Assembly: GCA_948469375.1 (NCBI GenBank)
Contig: CAOKLO010000015.1
Location: 1 to 60,497, forward strand
From: an uncultured bacterium
Lineage (GTDB): Bacteria > Bacillota > Clostridia > Oscillospirales > Oscillospiraceae
Length of the DNA: 60,497 bases
Reading direction: 5' to 3'
Position numbers and translations under genes: made by a program. The notes beneath the pieces are model-generated. The model made no database searches, was not told where the DNA came from, and worked only from the letters and a program-made list of their open reading frames with translations. This document shows positions 8,840 to 17,373 of this stretch, piece by piece (position 1 is the first letter of the stretch; every line of letters begins with the position of its first letter).

Positions 8840-11332
8840 TTACATCCCGATCAGATCAAAGTCTTCAAAGGAAACAGTGAGGGTCACATCCTTCTTGGGG
8901 TTGGGGTACTTGACCAGCACAGCCTTTTTAGTCTGGCTGTAGTACCAGCCGGACTGGGCGGCCTCGAACTTGCGGCGGTTCAGGAAGTGCTCCAGCTTCT
9001 CGCCGCCCAGGGCGGCCCAGAAGGGGCTGCGGTCCTTGCGGATCATCTCCACAGTGACGTTCTCCACAAAGTCGGTATAGCTGCCCTCGGCGGTAAAGCC
9101 TACCTTCACCACGTCGGAGCCGGACATTTGGATGGTGGTCTTGCGGAATACGCCGCGGCGGAAGTCGTTGGTCACGCCGTCGTCATCGTACAGGGTGTAG
9201 GTGCGGTCGCCGCCGGGGGCCATGACGATGTGCAGTCCGGTGGCGTGGTCCCGCTCCATGCTCATCAGCTGGTTGAACGCCATGGGGATGACGGCCCCTT
9301 CCCGGATAAACATGGGGATGGTCTCCAGGGTAACGGGGACCTCGATGGTCTGGCCGCCCTCGTAGCACTTGAAGTTGTCGTTCCAGTCGTACCACTTGCA
9401 CCCGGCGGGAAGGTAGACCTTCCGGGTCTTGGCGCCCGGCTCCAGGACGTTGGCCACCAGGATGTCCCGGCCATAGAGGAACTCGAAGCTCTGGTCGTAG
9501 ACGTTGGGGTCGTTCTGGAACTCGTACACCAGGGCCCGCATGATGGGCGCGCCGGTCTGGCTGGCCTCGTATTCGGCGGAGTAGAGGTAGGGGGCCATCC
9601 GGTAGCGCAGCAGGATGGCGTCCCGAATCAGCCCGGCGGACTTGCGGTACATCCAGGGCTCAGTGACGGTGTTGTCATTGCTGGCGGAGTGGATGGAGAA
9701 CCGGGGCTGGAACACGCCGTTCTGCACCCAGCGGACGAACAGTTCCTCCTCGGGGGCGGGGCCGGCGAAGCCGCCGATGTCCGCGCCCTCGTTGGGCTGG
9801 CCGGACAGGCCCATGCCGGTGATGATGGGGATGTTGTACTGGAGGGACTTCCAGCTGGTGTAGTTGTCGCCGCACCAATTCTGGGCGTACTTCTGAATGC
9901 CGGAGGAGCCGCTGCGGCACACCACGTAGGGTCGGGCATCGGGGTTATGCTCTACCACGGCGTCGCCGCCGATCTTACACATGATGGTGCACATGATGGG
10001 CTTGAGCTGGCCGATGGTGCCGCCCTTGCCGTCGAAGTCACAGCGGCTGTCCTTGTCCAGCAGGCTGTCGTACTCGCAGTTGTCGTTCCACACGGAGTCG
10101 GTGCCCACGGCAATGATGTTGTCGGTCAGATACTTTTTCCAGGCCTCCCGGGCCTCGGGCTTGGTGTAGTCCCAGAACGCGCCGTCGCCGCCCCACCATT
10201 TGCCGACGCTGAAGTCGTCGCTGTCCGCCTGCTTGACGAACACGCCCTTCTCCTTGAACTCGTCGAACCAGGGGTGCATGAGCAGGATGCCGGGCTTTAC
10301 ATTGGGCACGTTTTGGGCGCCCTTCTCGTTCATGGCGGCGAAATAGGCCTTGGGGTCCTTGAAGCGCTCGTTGTTCCAGATGAACACGCACCGGCGGTTG
10401 TTGTAGCTGGTGTAGCCGGAGGACAGGTGGAACCCGTCGATGGGGAAGCCCTCCTCCTTAATGGTGTCGATGAACTCCAGCACGGCGTCGTCGCTGTCCT
10501 TGTCTAGCTCGGGATAGTACATGGAGGAGCCCTGATAGCCTAGCGCCCGCTTGGGCAGCAGGGCGGGCCGCCCGGTGAGCAGGGTGTAGTTGTCCACGAT
10601 GCGGGACAGGGTGCCGCCGCCCAGCAGGAACAGGTCGATGTCGCCGCCGTCGGCCTGCCAGTAGGTGTACCGGGGCCAATAGTTGCTCTTCTCCCGACCC
10701 ATATTGAACACGGACTCATAGAAATTGTGGTAGAACAGGCCCACCGCCTTCTGAGTGGTCCGGCTCAGGCGGATATAGAAGGGGATGTGCTTATACAGGG
10801 TGTCCATTTTCTCCGCATCGTAGCCCATGGCGTCAGTGGCGCGCTGGCGGAGGAATTCCTTGTTCTTGTTCAGCAGGCCGGCCTTCTCGCCAAAGCCGTA
10901 GAAGCAGTCGTCCTCCTCCATGCGGCTGTAGTGGACCACCCGGTGGTTGGAGTCCAGCACAAAGGGATTGCCTGCCAGGTCCTGGTAGAGCAGCGTTCCC
11001 TCGCCGTCATACAGCCGGAAGGAGATGGGGTCCTTGTCCACCTCCAGGCGGAGCTTGCCGGTGTCGAAGGTGAGCTTACCGTCCTCCTCGGTGACCTTGG
11101 GCTGAAAGGGCTCCACCTGGGTGCGCTCGCCCTGGAAGAGGGGGTCCAGACGGTCCTCCCAGGCGGTGGTGGCCAGCACATAGGACTCCTCGGCCAGCTC
11201 CTTGTCAAAGGAGGCGCGAATGCGGATGATCTCATCGGTGACGAAATACACCTTGACGTCGGCGCAGTTGGTGTGGAGCAGGAACGCGCCGGGCAGACGC
11301 TCCAGAGAGGTTGCGGTGCTGCAAATTTGCAT
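8840..11332 (-). CDS. GH31 family alpha-glycosidase
   Basis: About 830 residues, starting at ATG 11332 with GGAG 9 nt upstream (a TTG at 11347 is less likely). Cytoplasmic retaining glycosidase: N-terminal beta domain (FYGFGEKAG about 149-157), barrel with the nucleophile Asp in SVWNDNCEYD (about residue 420), acid/base Asp in WCGDNYTSW (about 494), then C-terminal beta domains. The usual family signature is W-x-D-M-N-E; here the two residues after the nucleophile are N and C, and the paralogue shares this. It heads the uronate operon, so a substrate with a uronic acid is plausible, but alpha-glucosidase or alpha-xylosidase activity cannot be excluded. No signal peptide is seen. Confidence 0.88.
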   Translation of the reverse strand: MQICSTATSLERLPGAFLLHTNCADVKVYFVTDEIIRIRASFDKELAEESYVLATTAWEDRLDPLFQGERTQVEPFQPKVTEEDGKLTFDTGKLRLEVDKDPISFRLYDGEGTLLYQDLAGNPFVLDSNHRVVHYSRMEEDDCFYGFGEKAGLLNKNKEFLRQRATDAMGYDAEKMDTLYKHIPFYIRLSRTTQKAVGLFYHNFYESVFNMGREKSNYWPRYTYWQADGGDIDLFLLGGGTLSRIVDNYTLLTGRPALLPKRALGYQGSSMYYPELDKDSDDAVLEFIDTIKEEGFPIDGFHLSSGYTSYNNRRCVFIWNNERFKDPKAYFAAMNEKGAQNVPNVKPGILLMHPWFDEFKEKGVFVKQADSDDFSVGKWWGGDGAFWDYTKPEAREAWKKYLTDNIIAVGTDSVWNDNCEYDSLLDKDSRCDFDGKGGTIGQLKPIMCTIMCKIGGDAVVEHNPDARPYVVCRSGSSGIQKYAQNWCGDNYTSWKSLQYNIPIITGMGLSGQPNEGADIGGFAGPAPEEELFVRWVQNGVFQPRFSIHSASNDNTVTEPWMYRKSAGLIRDAILLRYRMAPYLYSAEYEASQTGAPIMRALVYEFQNDPNVYDQSFEFLYGRDILVANVLEPGAKTRKVYLPAGCKWYDWNDNFKCYEGGQTIEVPVTLETIPMFIREGAVIPMAFNQLMSMERDHATGLHIVMAPGGDRTYTLYDDDGVTNDFRRGVFRKTTIQMSGSDVVKVGFTAEGSYTDFVENVTVEMIRKDRSPFWAALGGEKLEHFLNRRKFEAAQSGWYYSQTKKAVLVKYPNPKKDVTLTVSFEDFDLIGM

Positions 11333-11373
11333 ACGGCATATCTCCAATCATATTTAAGGGCTGTGTCATTGAT

Positions 11374-11402
11374 ATTTTAATATATTAGTAAAATGGTTTC
11401 AA
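11374..11402 (-). promoter_or_regulatory. Promoter of GH31-uxu operon
   Basis: Minus-strand TTGAAA (11397-11402), 17-bp spacer, TAAAAT (11374-11379), about 40 bp upstream of the GH31 start. A perfect 10-bp palindrome TAATATATTA (11378-11387) overlaps the -10 and spacer and could be an operator for the adjacent GntR protein (inference). Confidence 0.6.
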
Positions 11403-11615
11403 GTGCCAGATATAACATATTTAACGGCAATTTTTTGTGCAGTATAACCAAACCGGTGTGGAGAATGCGGCAATTTCAAAATCTGAGGGAAAAGCCTGCC
11501 CTATTTCAGCAGAAAGGTTAAAAAAGAGAGAAAAAACCAGCAGGAGGCGGTGCTCCTGCTGGAAATGTTTCTCAAATGCTCTGCTTGCTGCGGTACGCTT
11601 CGACAAAAAATGCCG

Positions 11616-12296
11616 TCATTCCCCCGTTCCGTCAAAGTAGTGGGGGTAGGCGGTCTTCATTTGTTTCAAGTGGTCCTGGTACAGGGTCAGGTGGCGCTCC
11701 AGAATCTGAACGGCGGTGTCCGCGTCCCCGGCGGACATGGCCGCCACAAGCTCCTCGTGATCCTTGGGGATGAAGTCGTCCAGGTTCATGAGAAAGCTCA
11801 GCACCCGGACCCGTTCGATGTGATGGCGGGCGTCCTGCATCCAGTCGAAGTGCCCTCCCTTTTGGTTGAGCTGGAAGGCGATGCGGTGAAATTGGTTGTC
11901 CAAGGCAAACAGCCGCGACTTCCGGTCGGGGCCGTGGGAGGCGAGATAGAGCCGGTAGACCTGGAGATTTTCCTCATACATCTGCCGCGCCCTGTCCGTC
12001 ATGCGGGGGATGGCCTGAAGGACCATTTCCTTTTCCAGCACGTAGCGGCTGAACTGCTCCATCTCCACGATCCTGGTGTCGATAGGGGCCACAAAGGTGC
12101 CGCTCTGGGGGCGCACCACCACCAGGTTGGCCAGGCTCAGCTTGATGACCGCCTCGCGGATGGGAGTTCGGCTCATTCCCATCTGGGCCGCCAGCTCCTT
12201 GTCGCTGAGGCTGTCGTTGGGCTTTAAATCCAGGTTCAAAATGCGTGAGCGCAGGATCTGGTACGCAGTTTCCCGCGCACTTAGTCTCTGTGTCAT
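11616..12296 (-). CDS. GntR/FadR-type transcriptional regulator
   Basis: 226 residues: N-terminal winged HTH (LSDKELAAQMGMSRTPIREAVIKL, about residues 30-53) and a C-terminal all-helical FCD ligand domain, with metal-site-like D-NQFHR and H-ELV positions. The FadR/UxuR subgroup usually binds uronates, gluconate or other organic acids and represses catabolic genes. It stands directly upstream of, and in the same direction as, the GH31-uxuABC operon, 280 nt away, so it is the probable local regulator. It resembles the second GntR protein at 55.4 kb in architecture. Confidence 0.9.
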   Translation of the reverse strand: MTQRLSARETAYQILRSRILNLDLKPNDSLSDKELAAQMGMSRTPIREAVIKLSLANLVVVRPQSGTFVAPIDTRIVEMEQFSRYVLEKEMVLQAIPRMTDRARQMYEENLQVYRLYLASHGPDRKSRLFALDNQFHRIAFQLNQKGGHFDWMQDARHHIERVRVLSFLMNLDDFIPKDHEELVAAMSAGDADTAVQILERHLTLYQDHLKQMKTAYPHYFDGTGE

Positions 12297-12321
12297 GTTG
12301 AAGCTCTCCTTGGATAAATGG

Positions 12322-12891
12322 TCACCGCTTGCGGTGGTCTTGGAGGGCCTGCCGCAGATCGGTCAGGTTCATGCTCAAAAGGGAACGGTTGCGCCGCCAG
12401 GAAAGGCCGGTGCGCTGGGCGACGAATTCCTTCAGGTCCTCGGCGCTGCCGCCCTCCACGGTGGCCTTATCAATCATGCACACCGATTTGGGCCCCAAAA
12501 AGAGGTATAAGTATTCGTTATCCTCAATGAGGCGCTGGAAACGGCTGTATTCCAGGCGCATGGTTCCCTCTCCGGACAGCTGGAGAGAACCCTTGAAGAA
12601 GGTGCACACATTTTGGGGGAGGTTTCCCTTCCGCCCGTCCACGGCTTTGTCCGCCTGGACTGCGGCGGGAAAGTCCCGGCTGACCAGAAGCCAGCAGCCC
12701 ACCAGAAGCAGGATGCCCTGGAGAACGGTGGACATCTCGGTGGTCAGAGCCAGCGCGGCCAGGGCAAAGCCGATGACCATCCGGATCAAAATGCGCAGCT
12801 GCTTATAGGTGCGGTATTCCGTTTTGAACAGGCGCTGGAGGGTATCCTCTGTATGTTGGATGCTGCCGACAAATTTTGCTTTTTCCGCCAT
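12322..12891 (-). CDS. YcxB-like membrane protein
   Basis: 189 residues. The N-terminal part is followed by two closely spaced hydrophobic segments (about 38-68) and a C-terminal cytosolic domain with YSRFQRLIEDNEYLYLFLG, the pattern of YcxB-like (PF14317-type) proteins. Function unknown in the family. It lies 25 nt upstream of the GntR gene in the same direction and may share a transcript with it, though no functional link is evident. Confidence 0.75.
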   Translation of the reverse strand: MAEKAKFVGSIQHTEDTLQRLFKTEYRTYKQLRILIRMVIGFALAALALTTEMSTVLQGILLLVGCWLLVSRDFPAAVQADKAVDGRKGNLPQNVCTFFKGSLQLSGEGTMRLEYSRFQRLIEDNEYLYLFLGPKSVCMIDKATVEGGSAEDLKEFVAQRTGLSWRRNRSLLSMNLTDLRQALQDHRKR

Positions 12892-13042
12892 AACAATCCC
12901 CCTGATATGCTAATATTCTAATCCTTCCAGGCGGGTATGTCAATGCTTATTTGTTGGTAAACGGGCATTCAGAGACGGTTTGGGAGAGCTGTCAAAAAGC
13001 TGATGGAGGTGGTGAGGTCAGGGATAAAGCGACGGCTGTGAA

Positions 13043-13071
13043 TTGACTTCTCGCAATGCGGCGATTATAAT
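13043..13071 (+). promoter_or_regulatory. Orphan consensus-like promoter, antisense to DUF3737
   Basis: TTGACT (13043-13048), 17-bp spacer, TATAAT (13066-13071) on the plus strand. Nothing on the plus strand downstream looks like a gene; transcription would begin near 13078 and run antisense into the 3' end of the DUF3737 gene. Confidence 0.55.
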
Positions 13072-13098
13072 TTGGCTTAGAACAGGCGGCCCCGGTCC

Positions 13099-13941
13099 TC
13101 AATGCTCCGACGCGGTGATGATCCTTCCCTGGGCGCGGGGGCTGTCCAGGATGATCTCGCCCACGGTGGGAACGGTAATGGTGCCGGACAGCGGATTTTT
13201 GATGCTGACCACCGGGGTGGTGACGGTGGCCTCCACCTGAGAGAGCTCAAAGCAGAGGTCCGTATCCGTCATCTCGCAGTCGACCAGCCGCAGGTCCCTG
13301 CAGTAGCAGAAGGGCTGGGTCCCGATGATCTTGCAGTTGACAAGGGTCAGCCCCTGGGAGTACCAGGCCAGATACTCCCCCTTGACGACGCTGTCCCGGA
13401 CCGTCACGTTTTTGGCGTGCCAGAAGGCGTCCTTGGTGTCAAAGCGGCAGTGGTCAAAAACCGCGTTTTCGATGTACTGGAAGGAATATTTTCCCTGGAG
13501 GGTGACGTTGGAGAAGGTGATGTCCCGGGCCCGCATGAGGAAATACTCGCTCTGGGCGGAGCAGTCCTTCATTCGGAGCTCTGCGGTGGACCAGCCGAAC
13601 TCGGGCGAAATGATGTCGCAGCCTTCTATGGCCGCGTCCCGGCATTCCCGCAGGGCCTTGATGCCGTGGAGCCGGGTTCCGGTGATGCGGATGCGCTCCG
13701 AGTACCACAGGGCCGCCCGGCACAGCTCGGTGAGCTCCGAGTCCCGGATGGTGAGGCCGCAGTCGTGCCAAAAGGGGTAGCGCAGGTTAAAAAAGCAGCG
13801 TTCCGCCGTGATATTCCGGCTCTCCTTAAAAGCGCTCTCACCGTCGGCCGGGCCGTCAAAGCGGCAGCTCCGGACGGTGACGCCGTCGCTTCCATAGAGG
13901 GCGCGCTCCTCGTCAAAGCTCTGATGTTCAATGATGTTCAT
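13099..13941 (-). CDS. DUF3737 family right-handed beta-helix protein
   Basis: 280 residues made of short repeating units with regularly placed hydrophobic, Cys and Asp/Asn residues (for example RCFFNLRYPFWHDC, NCKIIGTQPFCYC), as in DUF3737 proteins that form a right-handed parallel beta-helix. The opening MNIIEHQSFDEERALY and repeated W-x-S/C turns are typical. No signal peptide or membrane segment, so probably cytoplasmic. Biochemical role unknown. The start ATG 13941 has AAAGGAG upstream. No operon partner: the next plus-strand gene diverges. Confidence 0.85.
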   Translation of the reverse strand: MNIIEHQSFDEERALYGSDGVTVRSCRFDGPADGESAFKESRNITAERCFFNLRYPFWHDCGLTIRDSELTELCRAALWYSERIRITGTRLHGIKALRECRDAAIEGCDIISPEFGWSTAELRMKDCSAQSEYFLMRARDITFSNVTLQGKYSFQYIENAVFDHCRFDTKDAFWHAKNVTVRDSVVKGEYLAWYSQGLTLVNCKIIGTQPFCYCRDLRLVDCEMTDTDLCFELSQVEATVTTPVVSIKNPLSGTITVPTVGEIILDSPRAQGRIITASEH

Positions 13942-14143
13942 AAATGCTCCTTTCGCCGAAGGCCGTTCGGCGGGTGTTTCTGTTGAACGCCGCAGGCGTC
14001 CAATCTCCTGCTATGATAATATATGGGCGGGGAAATGGCAAATGCTTTGTGATTATATTGTGGTATGCCTGGAGGGAATGACCTGTCTCCGCCCCGGCTT
14101 TGGACATGGACGATATCATATTTTATGAAAAGGAGGCGAGGCC

Positions 14144-15268
14144 ATGCTGTCCCGTCAACGACTGTTCTGGCGGCTCCAGCCCTATGACCTGCCCGGTTCC
14201 GATGAAAGCTTCCTGCGGGCCTGCCGGGACAACTGTGCGTACCACATCCGCCGCTGTCCCGGCTATGCCGCCATTTGCAGGCATATGGGCTTTTTGCCCA
14301 AGCAGCTCCGGACCGTGGAGGACCTGGCGAAAATCCCTGTGATCCCCACCCTGTTTTTTAAGCGGAAGACCCTCTTCTCCATGCCCCAGTGGCGGATGGC
14401 CATGAAGGTCACATCCTCGGGCACCAGCGGGAAGTACAGCCGCATCGGGTTCGACTGGGGCTGTATCCTGGCCGAGGTCCCCATGGTCGTCAACCTGGGC
14501 TTCCGACACCACCTGGTGTCCCCCAAGCCCGCCCACTGCGTGATTTTGGGCTATAAGCCCCACAAATCCAACCACACCGGCGTCACCCGGACCATGTTCG
14601 GCCTCACCCACTTTTCTCCGCCCCTCAGCCGCACCTATGCCCTGCACATGGTGGACGGGTCCTATGTTCCGGACCTGGACAGCGTAGCCGCAGCGCTGAA
14701 ACGGTTTGAGCGCTCCCACTTCCCCACGCGGGTCATCGGGTTTCCCTCCTACCTGTGGTTCGGCCTGAAGCGGATGGAGGAGCTGGGCCTGCGCTTGAGG
14801 CTGCCTCGGGGTTCCCGCATCATCCTGGCGGGGGGCTGGAAGCAGCACTCCGACCAGGAGGTGGACAAGCGCACCCTGTACGCCCTGGCGGAGCGGACGC
14901 TGGGCATCCCGGAGGGGAACGTCAACGAGCTGTTCGGGGCGGTGGAGCATCCCATTTTTTACAACACCTGCAAGCGCCACCACTTCCACATTCCCGCCTA
15001 CGGGCGAATTATCATCCGGGACCCGGACACCCTGGAGCCCCTGCCCATGGGCCGGGTGGGCCTTATCAACCTGATCTCGCCCCTGATGACCGCCACCCCC
15101 ACCCTCAGCGTCATGACCGACGACCTGGGCTATCTGACGCCGGGGGAGCGGTGCGGCTGCGGCATTCGCAGTCCCTACCTCACCATTCTGGGGCGGGTGG
15201 GGATGAGCGACATCCAGACCTGCGCCGCCGGGGCCTCTGAGCTTTTGGGAAAGGGGGAAGCGTTTTGA
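14144..15268 (+). CDS. LuxE/PaaK-like acyl-protein synthetase
   Basis: 374 residues. Adenylating enzyme of the LuxE family, which activates a fatty acid and hands the acyl group to a LuxC reductase. Visible features: ATP-binding-like SSGTSGKYSRIGFD (about residues 91-104), VNELFGAVEHPIFY, and the C-terminal GRVGLINLISPL and MTDDLGYL segments with two clustered Cys (CGCGIRSPY). The start ATG 14144 has AAAGGAGG 8 nt upstream. Its stop overlaps the TTG start of the luxC-like gene, so the two are translationally coupled. No luciferase (luxAB) genes are near, so aldehyde or alcohol formation for lipids or signals, not light, is the likely purpose. Confidence 0.88.
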   Translation: MLSRQRLFWRLQPYDLPGSDESFLRACRDNCAYHIRRCPGYAAICRHMGFLPKQLRTVEDLAKIPVIPTLFFKRKTLFSMPQWRMAMKVTSSGTSGKYSRIGFDWGCILAEVPMVVNLGFRHHLVSPKPAHCVILGYKPHKSNHTGVTRTMFGLTHFSPPLSRTYALHMVDGSYVPDLDSVAAALKRFERSHFPTRVIGFPSYLWFGLKRMEELGLRLRLPRGSRIILAGGWKQHSDQEVDKRTLYALAERTLGIPEGNVNELFGAVEHPIFYNTCKRHHFHIPAYGRIIIRDPDTLEPLPMGRVGLINLISPLMTATPTLSVMTDDLGYLTPGERCGCGIRSPYLTILGRVGMSDIQTCAAGASELLGKGEAF

Positions 15269-16524
15269 TTTTCGCCAATGGAGCGCTACTGCCTGATTCG
15301 GAGCGGAAGGCCGTCCTGAAGGGGCTGGAGGCTCAATTGAATGCCGTGAGACGGTTTCCGCCGCTGGAGACGGAGACGGTAATCGCCGCCGTGGACGCGT
15401 TGGGAAGGCGGCTGGCGGCCGGGGAGTTTGCCCCGCTGCTGTCCCGGTTCCTGCCCGCCGGGGTGACGCTGGATGAGCTGCTGCCCCTCCTGCGCCGGGA
15501 GGCCATTGAGGCCAAGCTGTCCGCCGAGCTGGGCCCGGACCCCTTTTCCCCCAGGGCGTCGGACAAAACCACCGCCCATGTCCTGCCCTTGGGGGTGCTG
15601 TTCCACATCGCCCCGGGCAATATGCCGGGCCTGCCGGTGTATACCGCGCTGGAGGGGCTGCTCACCGGCAACATCAATTTGGTGAAGCTGCCCCACGGGG
15701 ACAAGGGGCTGTCCCTGGCGGCCTTTCGGCTGCTGACGGAGCAGGAGCCCAGGCTGGCGCCCTATCTCTATGCCTTTGATTTGCCCTCGGGACAGCGGAC
15801 GGACATGGAGACGCTGGCGGCTCTGGCCGACGGCCTTGTGGCTTGGGGCGGCGACGGGGCCATCCAGGCCGCTCGCACTTTGGCGGGGCCTGGATGCAAG
15901 CTCATCGAGTGGGGCCACCGCCTCAGCTTCGCCTATGTGTCCGGATATAAGGACGAGGAGGCGGAGCTGTCCGCCCTGGCGTCCCATGTGATAGAGACGG
16001 GCCAGCGGCTGTGCTCCTCCTGTCAGGTGATTTTCCTGGATTCGGAGGACTGGGAGGCGGGGGCCGCCTTCTGCCGGGAATTCCTGCCCCATCTGGAGCG
16101 GGCGGCCAAGCGTCCCGGCGTGGGGGCCGGGGCTGCGGCCTCCCTCAGCGGCCATACCGCCCTGCTGGAGCGTATTGTAGACGGCCGGACGGAGGGGGAG
16201 GTCCTGTTCCGCGGCAAAGGCTGCTCGGTGATCCTCCGGCCCGACCGGGAGCTGGAGCTGTCCCCCATGGAGGGGAACGTGCTGGTAAAGCTCCTGCCGC
16301 AAAGGGAGCTTCTGTCCGCTCTCCGCCGCCAGAAGGGACGGCTCCAGACGGCGGGACTCATCTGCGCCCCCGAACAGCGGGAAGCGCTGGCCGGGCTTCT
16401 GGCCCAGGCGGGCGTGACCCGGGTCACCCGAGCGGGGTCCATGTCCGCCTCCTTCCCCGGCGAGGCCCACGACGGGGAGTATCCCCTGCGCCGCTACGTC
16501 CGGGTTGTGGATATCGAGAAATAA
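15265..16524 (+). CDS. LuxC-like acyl-CoA/acyl-protein reductase
   Basis: 419 residues, aldehyde-dehydrogenase-like LuxC family, reducing an activated acyl group to aldehyde with NADPH. Motifs: LPLGVLFHIAPGNMPGLP and LLTGNINLVKLP (about 108-150, cofactor half), and a Cys cluster ETGQRLCSSCQV (about 247-257) carrying the expected catalytic Cys. The start is a TTG at 15265 within TTGA, sharing 4 nt with the upstream stop, with AGGGGGA just before it. Length is somewhat under Vibrio LuxC (about 480). Together with the upstream gene it forms a two-gene fatty-acid-reductase-like operon ended by a hairpin. Confidence 0.88.
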   Translation: MIFANGALLPDSERKAVLKGLEAQLNAVRRFPPLETETVIAAVDALGRRLAAGEFAPLLSRFLPAGVTLDELLPLLRREAIEAKLSAELGPDPFSPRASDKTTAHVLPLGVLFHIAPGNMPGLPVYTALEGLLTGNINLVKLPHGDKGLSLAAFRLLTEQEPRLAPYLYAFDLPSGQRTDMETLAALADGLVAWGGDGAIQAARTLAGPGCKLIEWGHRLSFAYVSGYKDEEAELSALASHVIETGQRLCSSCQVIFLDSEDWEAGAAFCREFLPHLERAAKRPGVGAGAAASLSGHTALLERIVDGRTEGEVLFRGKGCSVILRPDRELELSPMEGNVLVKLLPQRELLSALRRQKGRLQTAGLICAPEQREALAGLLAQAGVTRVTRAGSMSASFPGEAHDGEYPLRRYVRVVDIEK

Positions 16525-16531
16525 AACTTAC

Positions 16532-16574
16532 ACCGCAAACGTCATAGAGGCCGACCCTATGGCGTTTGCGGTTT
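16532..16574 (+). terminator. Terminator of luxE-luxC operon
   Basis: A 16-bp stem (ACCGCAAACG...CGTTTGCGGT extended by CATAG/CTATG) followed by TTTT. The stop codon of the opposing gene lies inside the hairpin, so the two convergent units share this sequence. Confidence 0.8.
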
Positions 16575-17372
16575 TGTATGTCCATCTCCCAGCGAGCCTG
16601 TCGGGGCAGCGTGCCCCGGCAGGCTCTTTTCCATCTCCTCGTCTGTGATAAATTCGGTCATCACGTGACGGTAGCGCTTGGGCAGATGGGTGGACTGGCA
16701 TTTTGGGTTGGTCCGCCCCTCGATGGCGATGGTCCGATAGTATTTCCGCCACATGGCCCGGTAGGAGCGCTCCGTTTCTCCGGCAGGGCCCATGCGGAAG
16801 TCCTCCGCCGGGACCAGCTTCCACCTTCCCCGGTGGGACAGAAAGGCCTCATGATGGGTGCGGTCGTAGAGGACGATCCGCTCCCCGGAATACCGGGCGG
16901 CGAAATGTCCGGCCAGCAGAGGGAGCACCCGGTTTTTGGGCTCGATCTCCCCCACCAGCACCCCGTCCAGGTCGGAAAAACGGACAAAGCCCTTCAAATG
17001 GTCCCACTCCGTCCACATTTTGGTCAGGGCGAGGTTCACCCGGGCCATCACCGGGTCGCTCAAATCCAGTCGCACCCGGTCCCCCTCCTGGAGTCCCCGG
17101 CGGATGAGGGTCAGCAGGTCCAGCTCCTTATGAGGCAGGCAGGTCAAAAACCCCCGGGCGATGAGCATTTGAAAGGCGGGAGACACCCGTTTTTTCAGGG
17201 CGGCGTAAAGCCGTTTGGCCTTCTGCTGGTCCGTGGCGGGCTCCAGGACGTCCCAGAGGGCGGGGACGTCGTCGGGGAGCAGGAATTCCACGGGCTCCGC
17301 GCCGCGCTCCAGCGCGTCCCAGACGCAGGTCAGAAACCCGGCAAAGGTGCCGTCGTAACGGTACGCGGTCAT
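16557..17372 (-). CDS. TIGR03915 family (DUF4130) putative DNA repair protein
   Basis: 271 residues beginning MTAYRYDGTFAGFLTCVWD, the typical opening of TIGR03915 proteins, with LYDRTHHEAF and ERSYRAMWRKYYRTIAIEGR near the C-terminal part. The family is always found beside the radical-SAM protein TIGR03916, as here (1 nt apart, same direction, radical SAM first), and is thought to act in DNA modification or repair. In some genomes it is fused to a uracil-DNA-glycosylase-like domain; not here. The stop lies in the terminator hairpin shared with the luxC gene. Confidence 0.9.
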   Translation of the reverse strand: MTAYRYDGTFAGFLTCVWDALERGAEPVEFLLPDDVPALWDVLEPATDQQKAKRLYAALKKRVSPAFQMLIARGFLTCLPHKELDLLTLIRRGLQEGDRVRLDLSDPVMARVNLALTKMWTEWDHLKGFVRFSDLDGVLVGEIEPKNRVLPLLAGHFAARYSGERIVLYDRTHHEAFLSHRGRWKLVPAEDFRMGPAGETERSYRAMWRKYYRTIAIEGRTNPKCQSTHLPKRYRHVMTEFITDEEMEKSLPGHAAPTGSLGDGHTKPQTP

Positions 17373-17373
17373 G

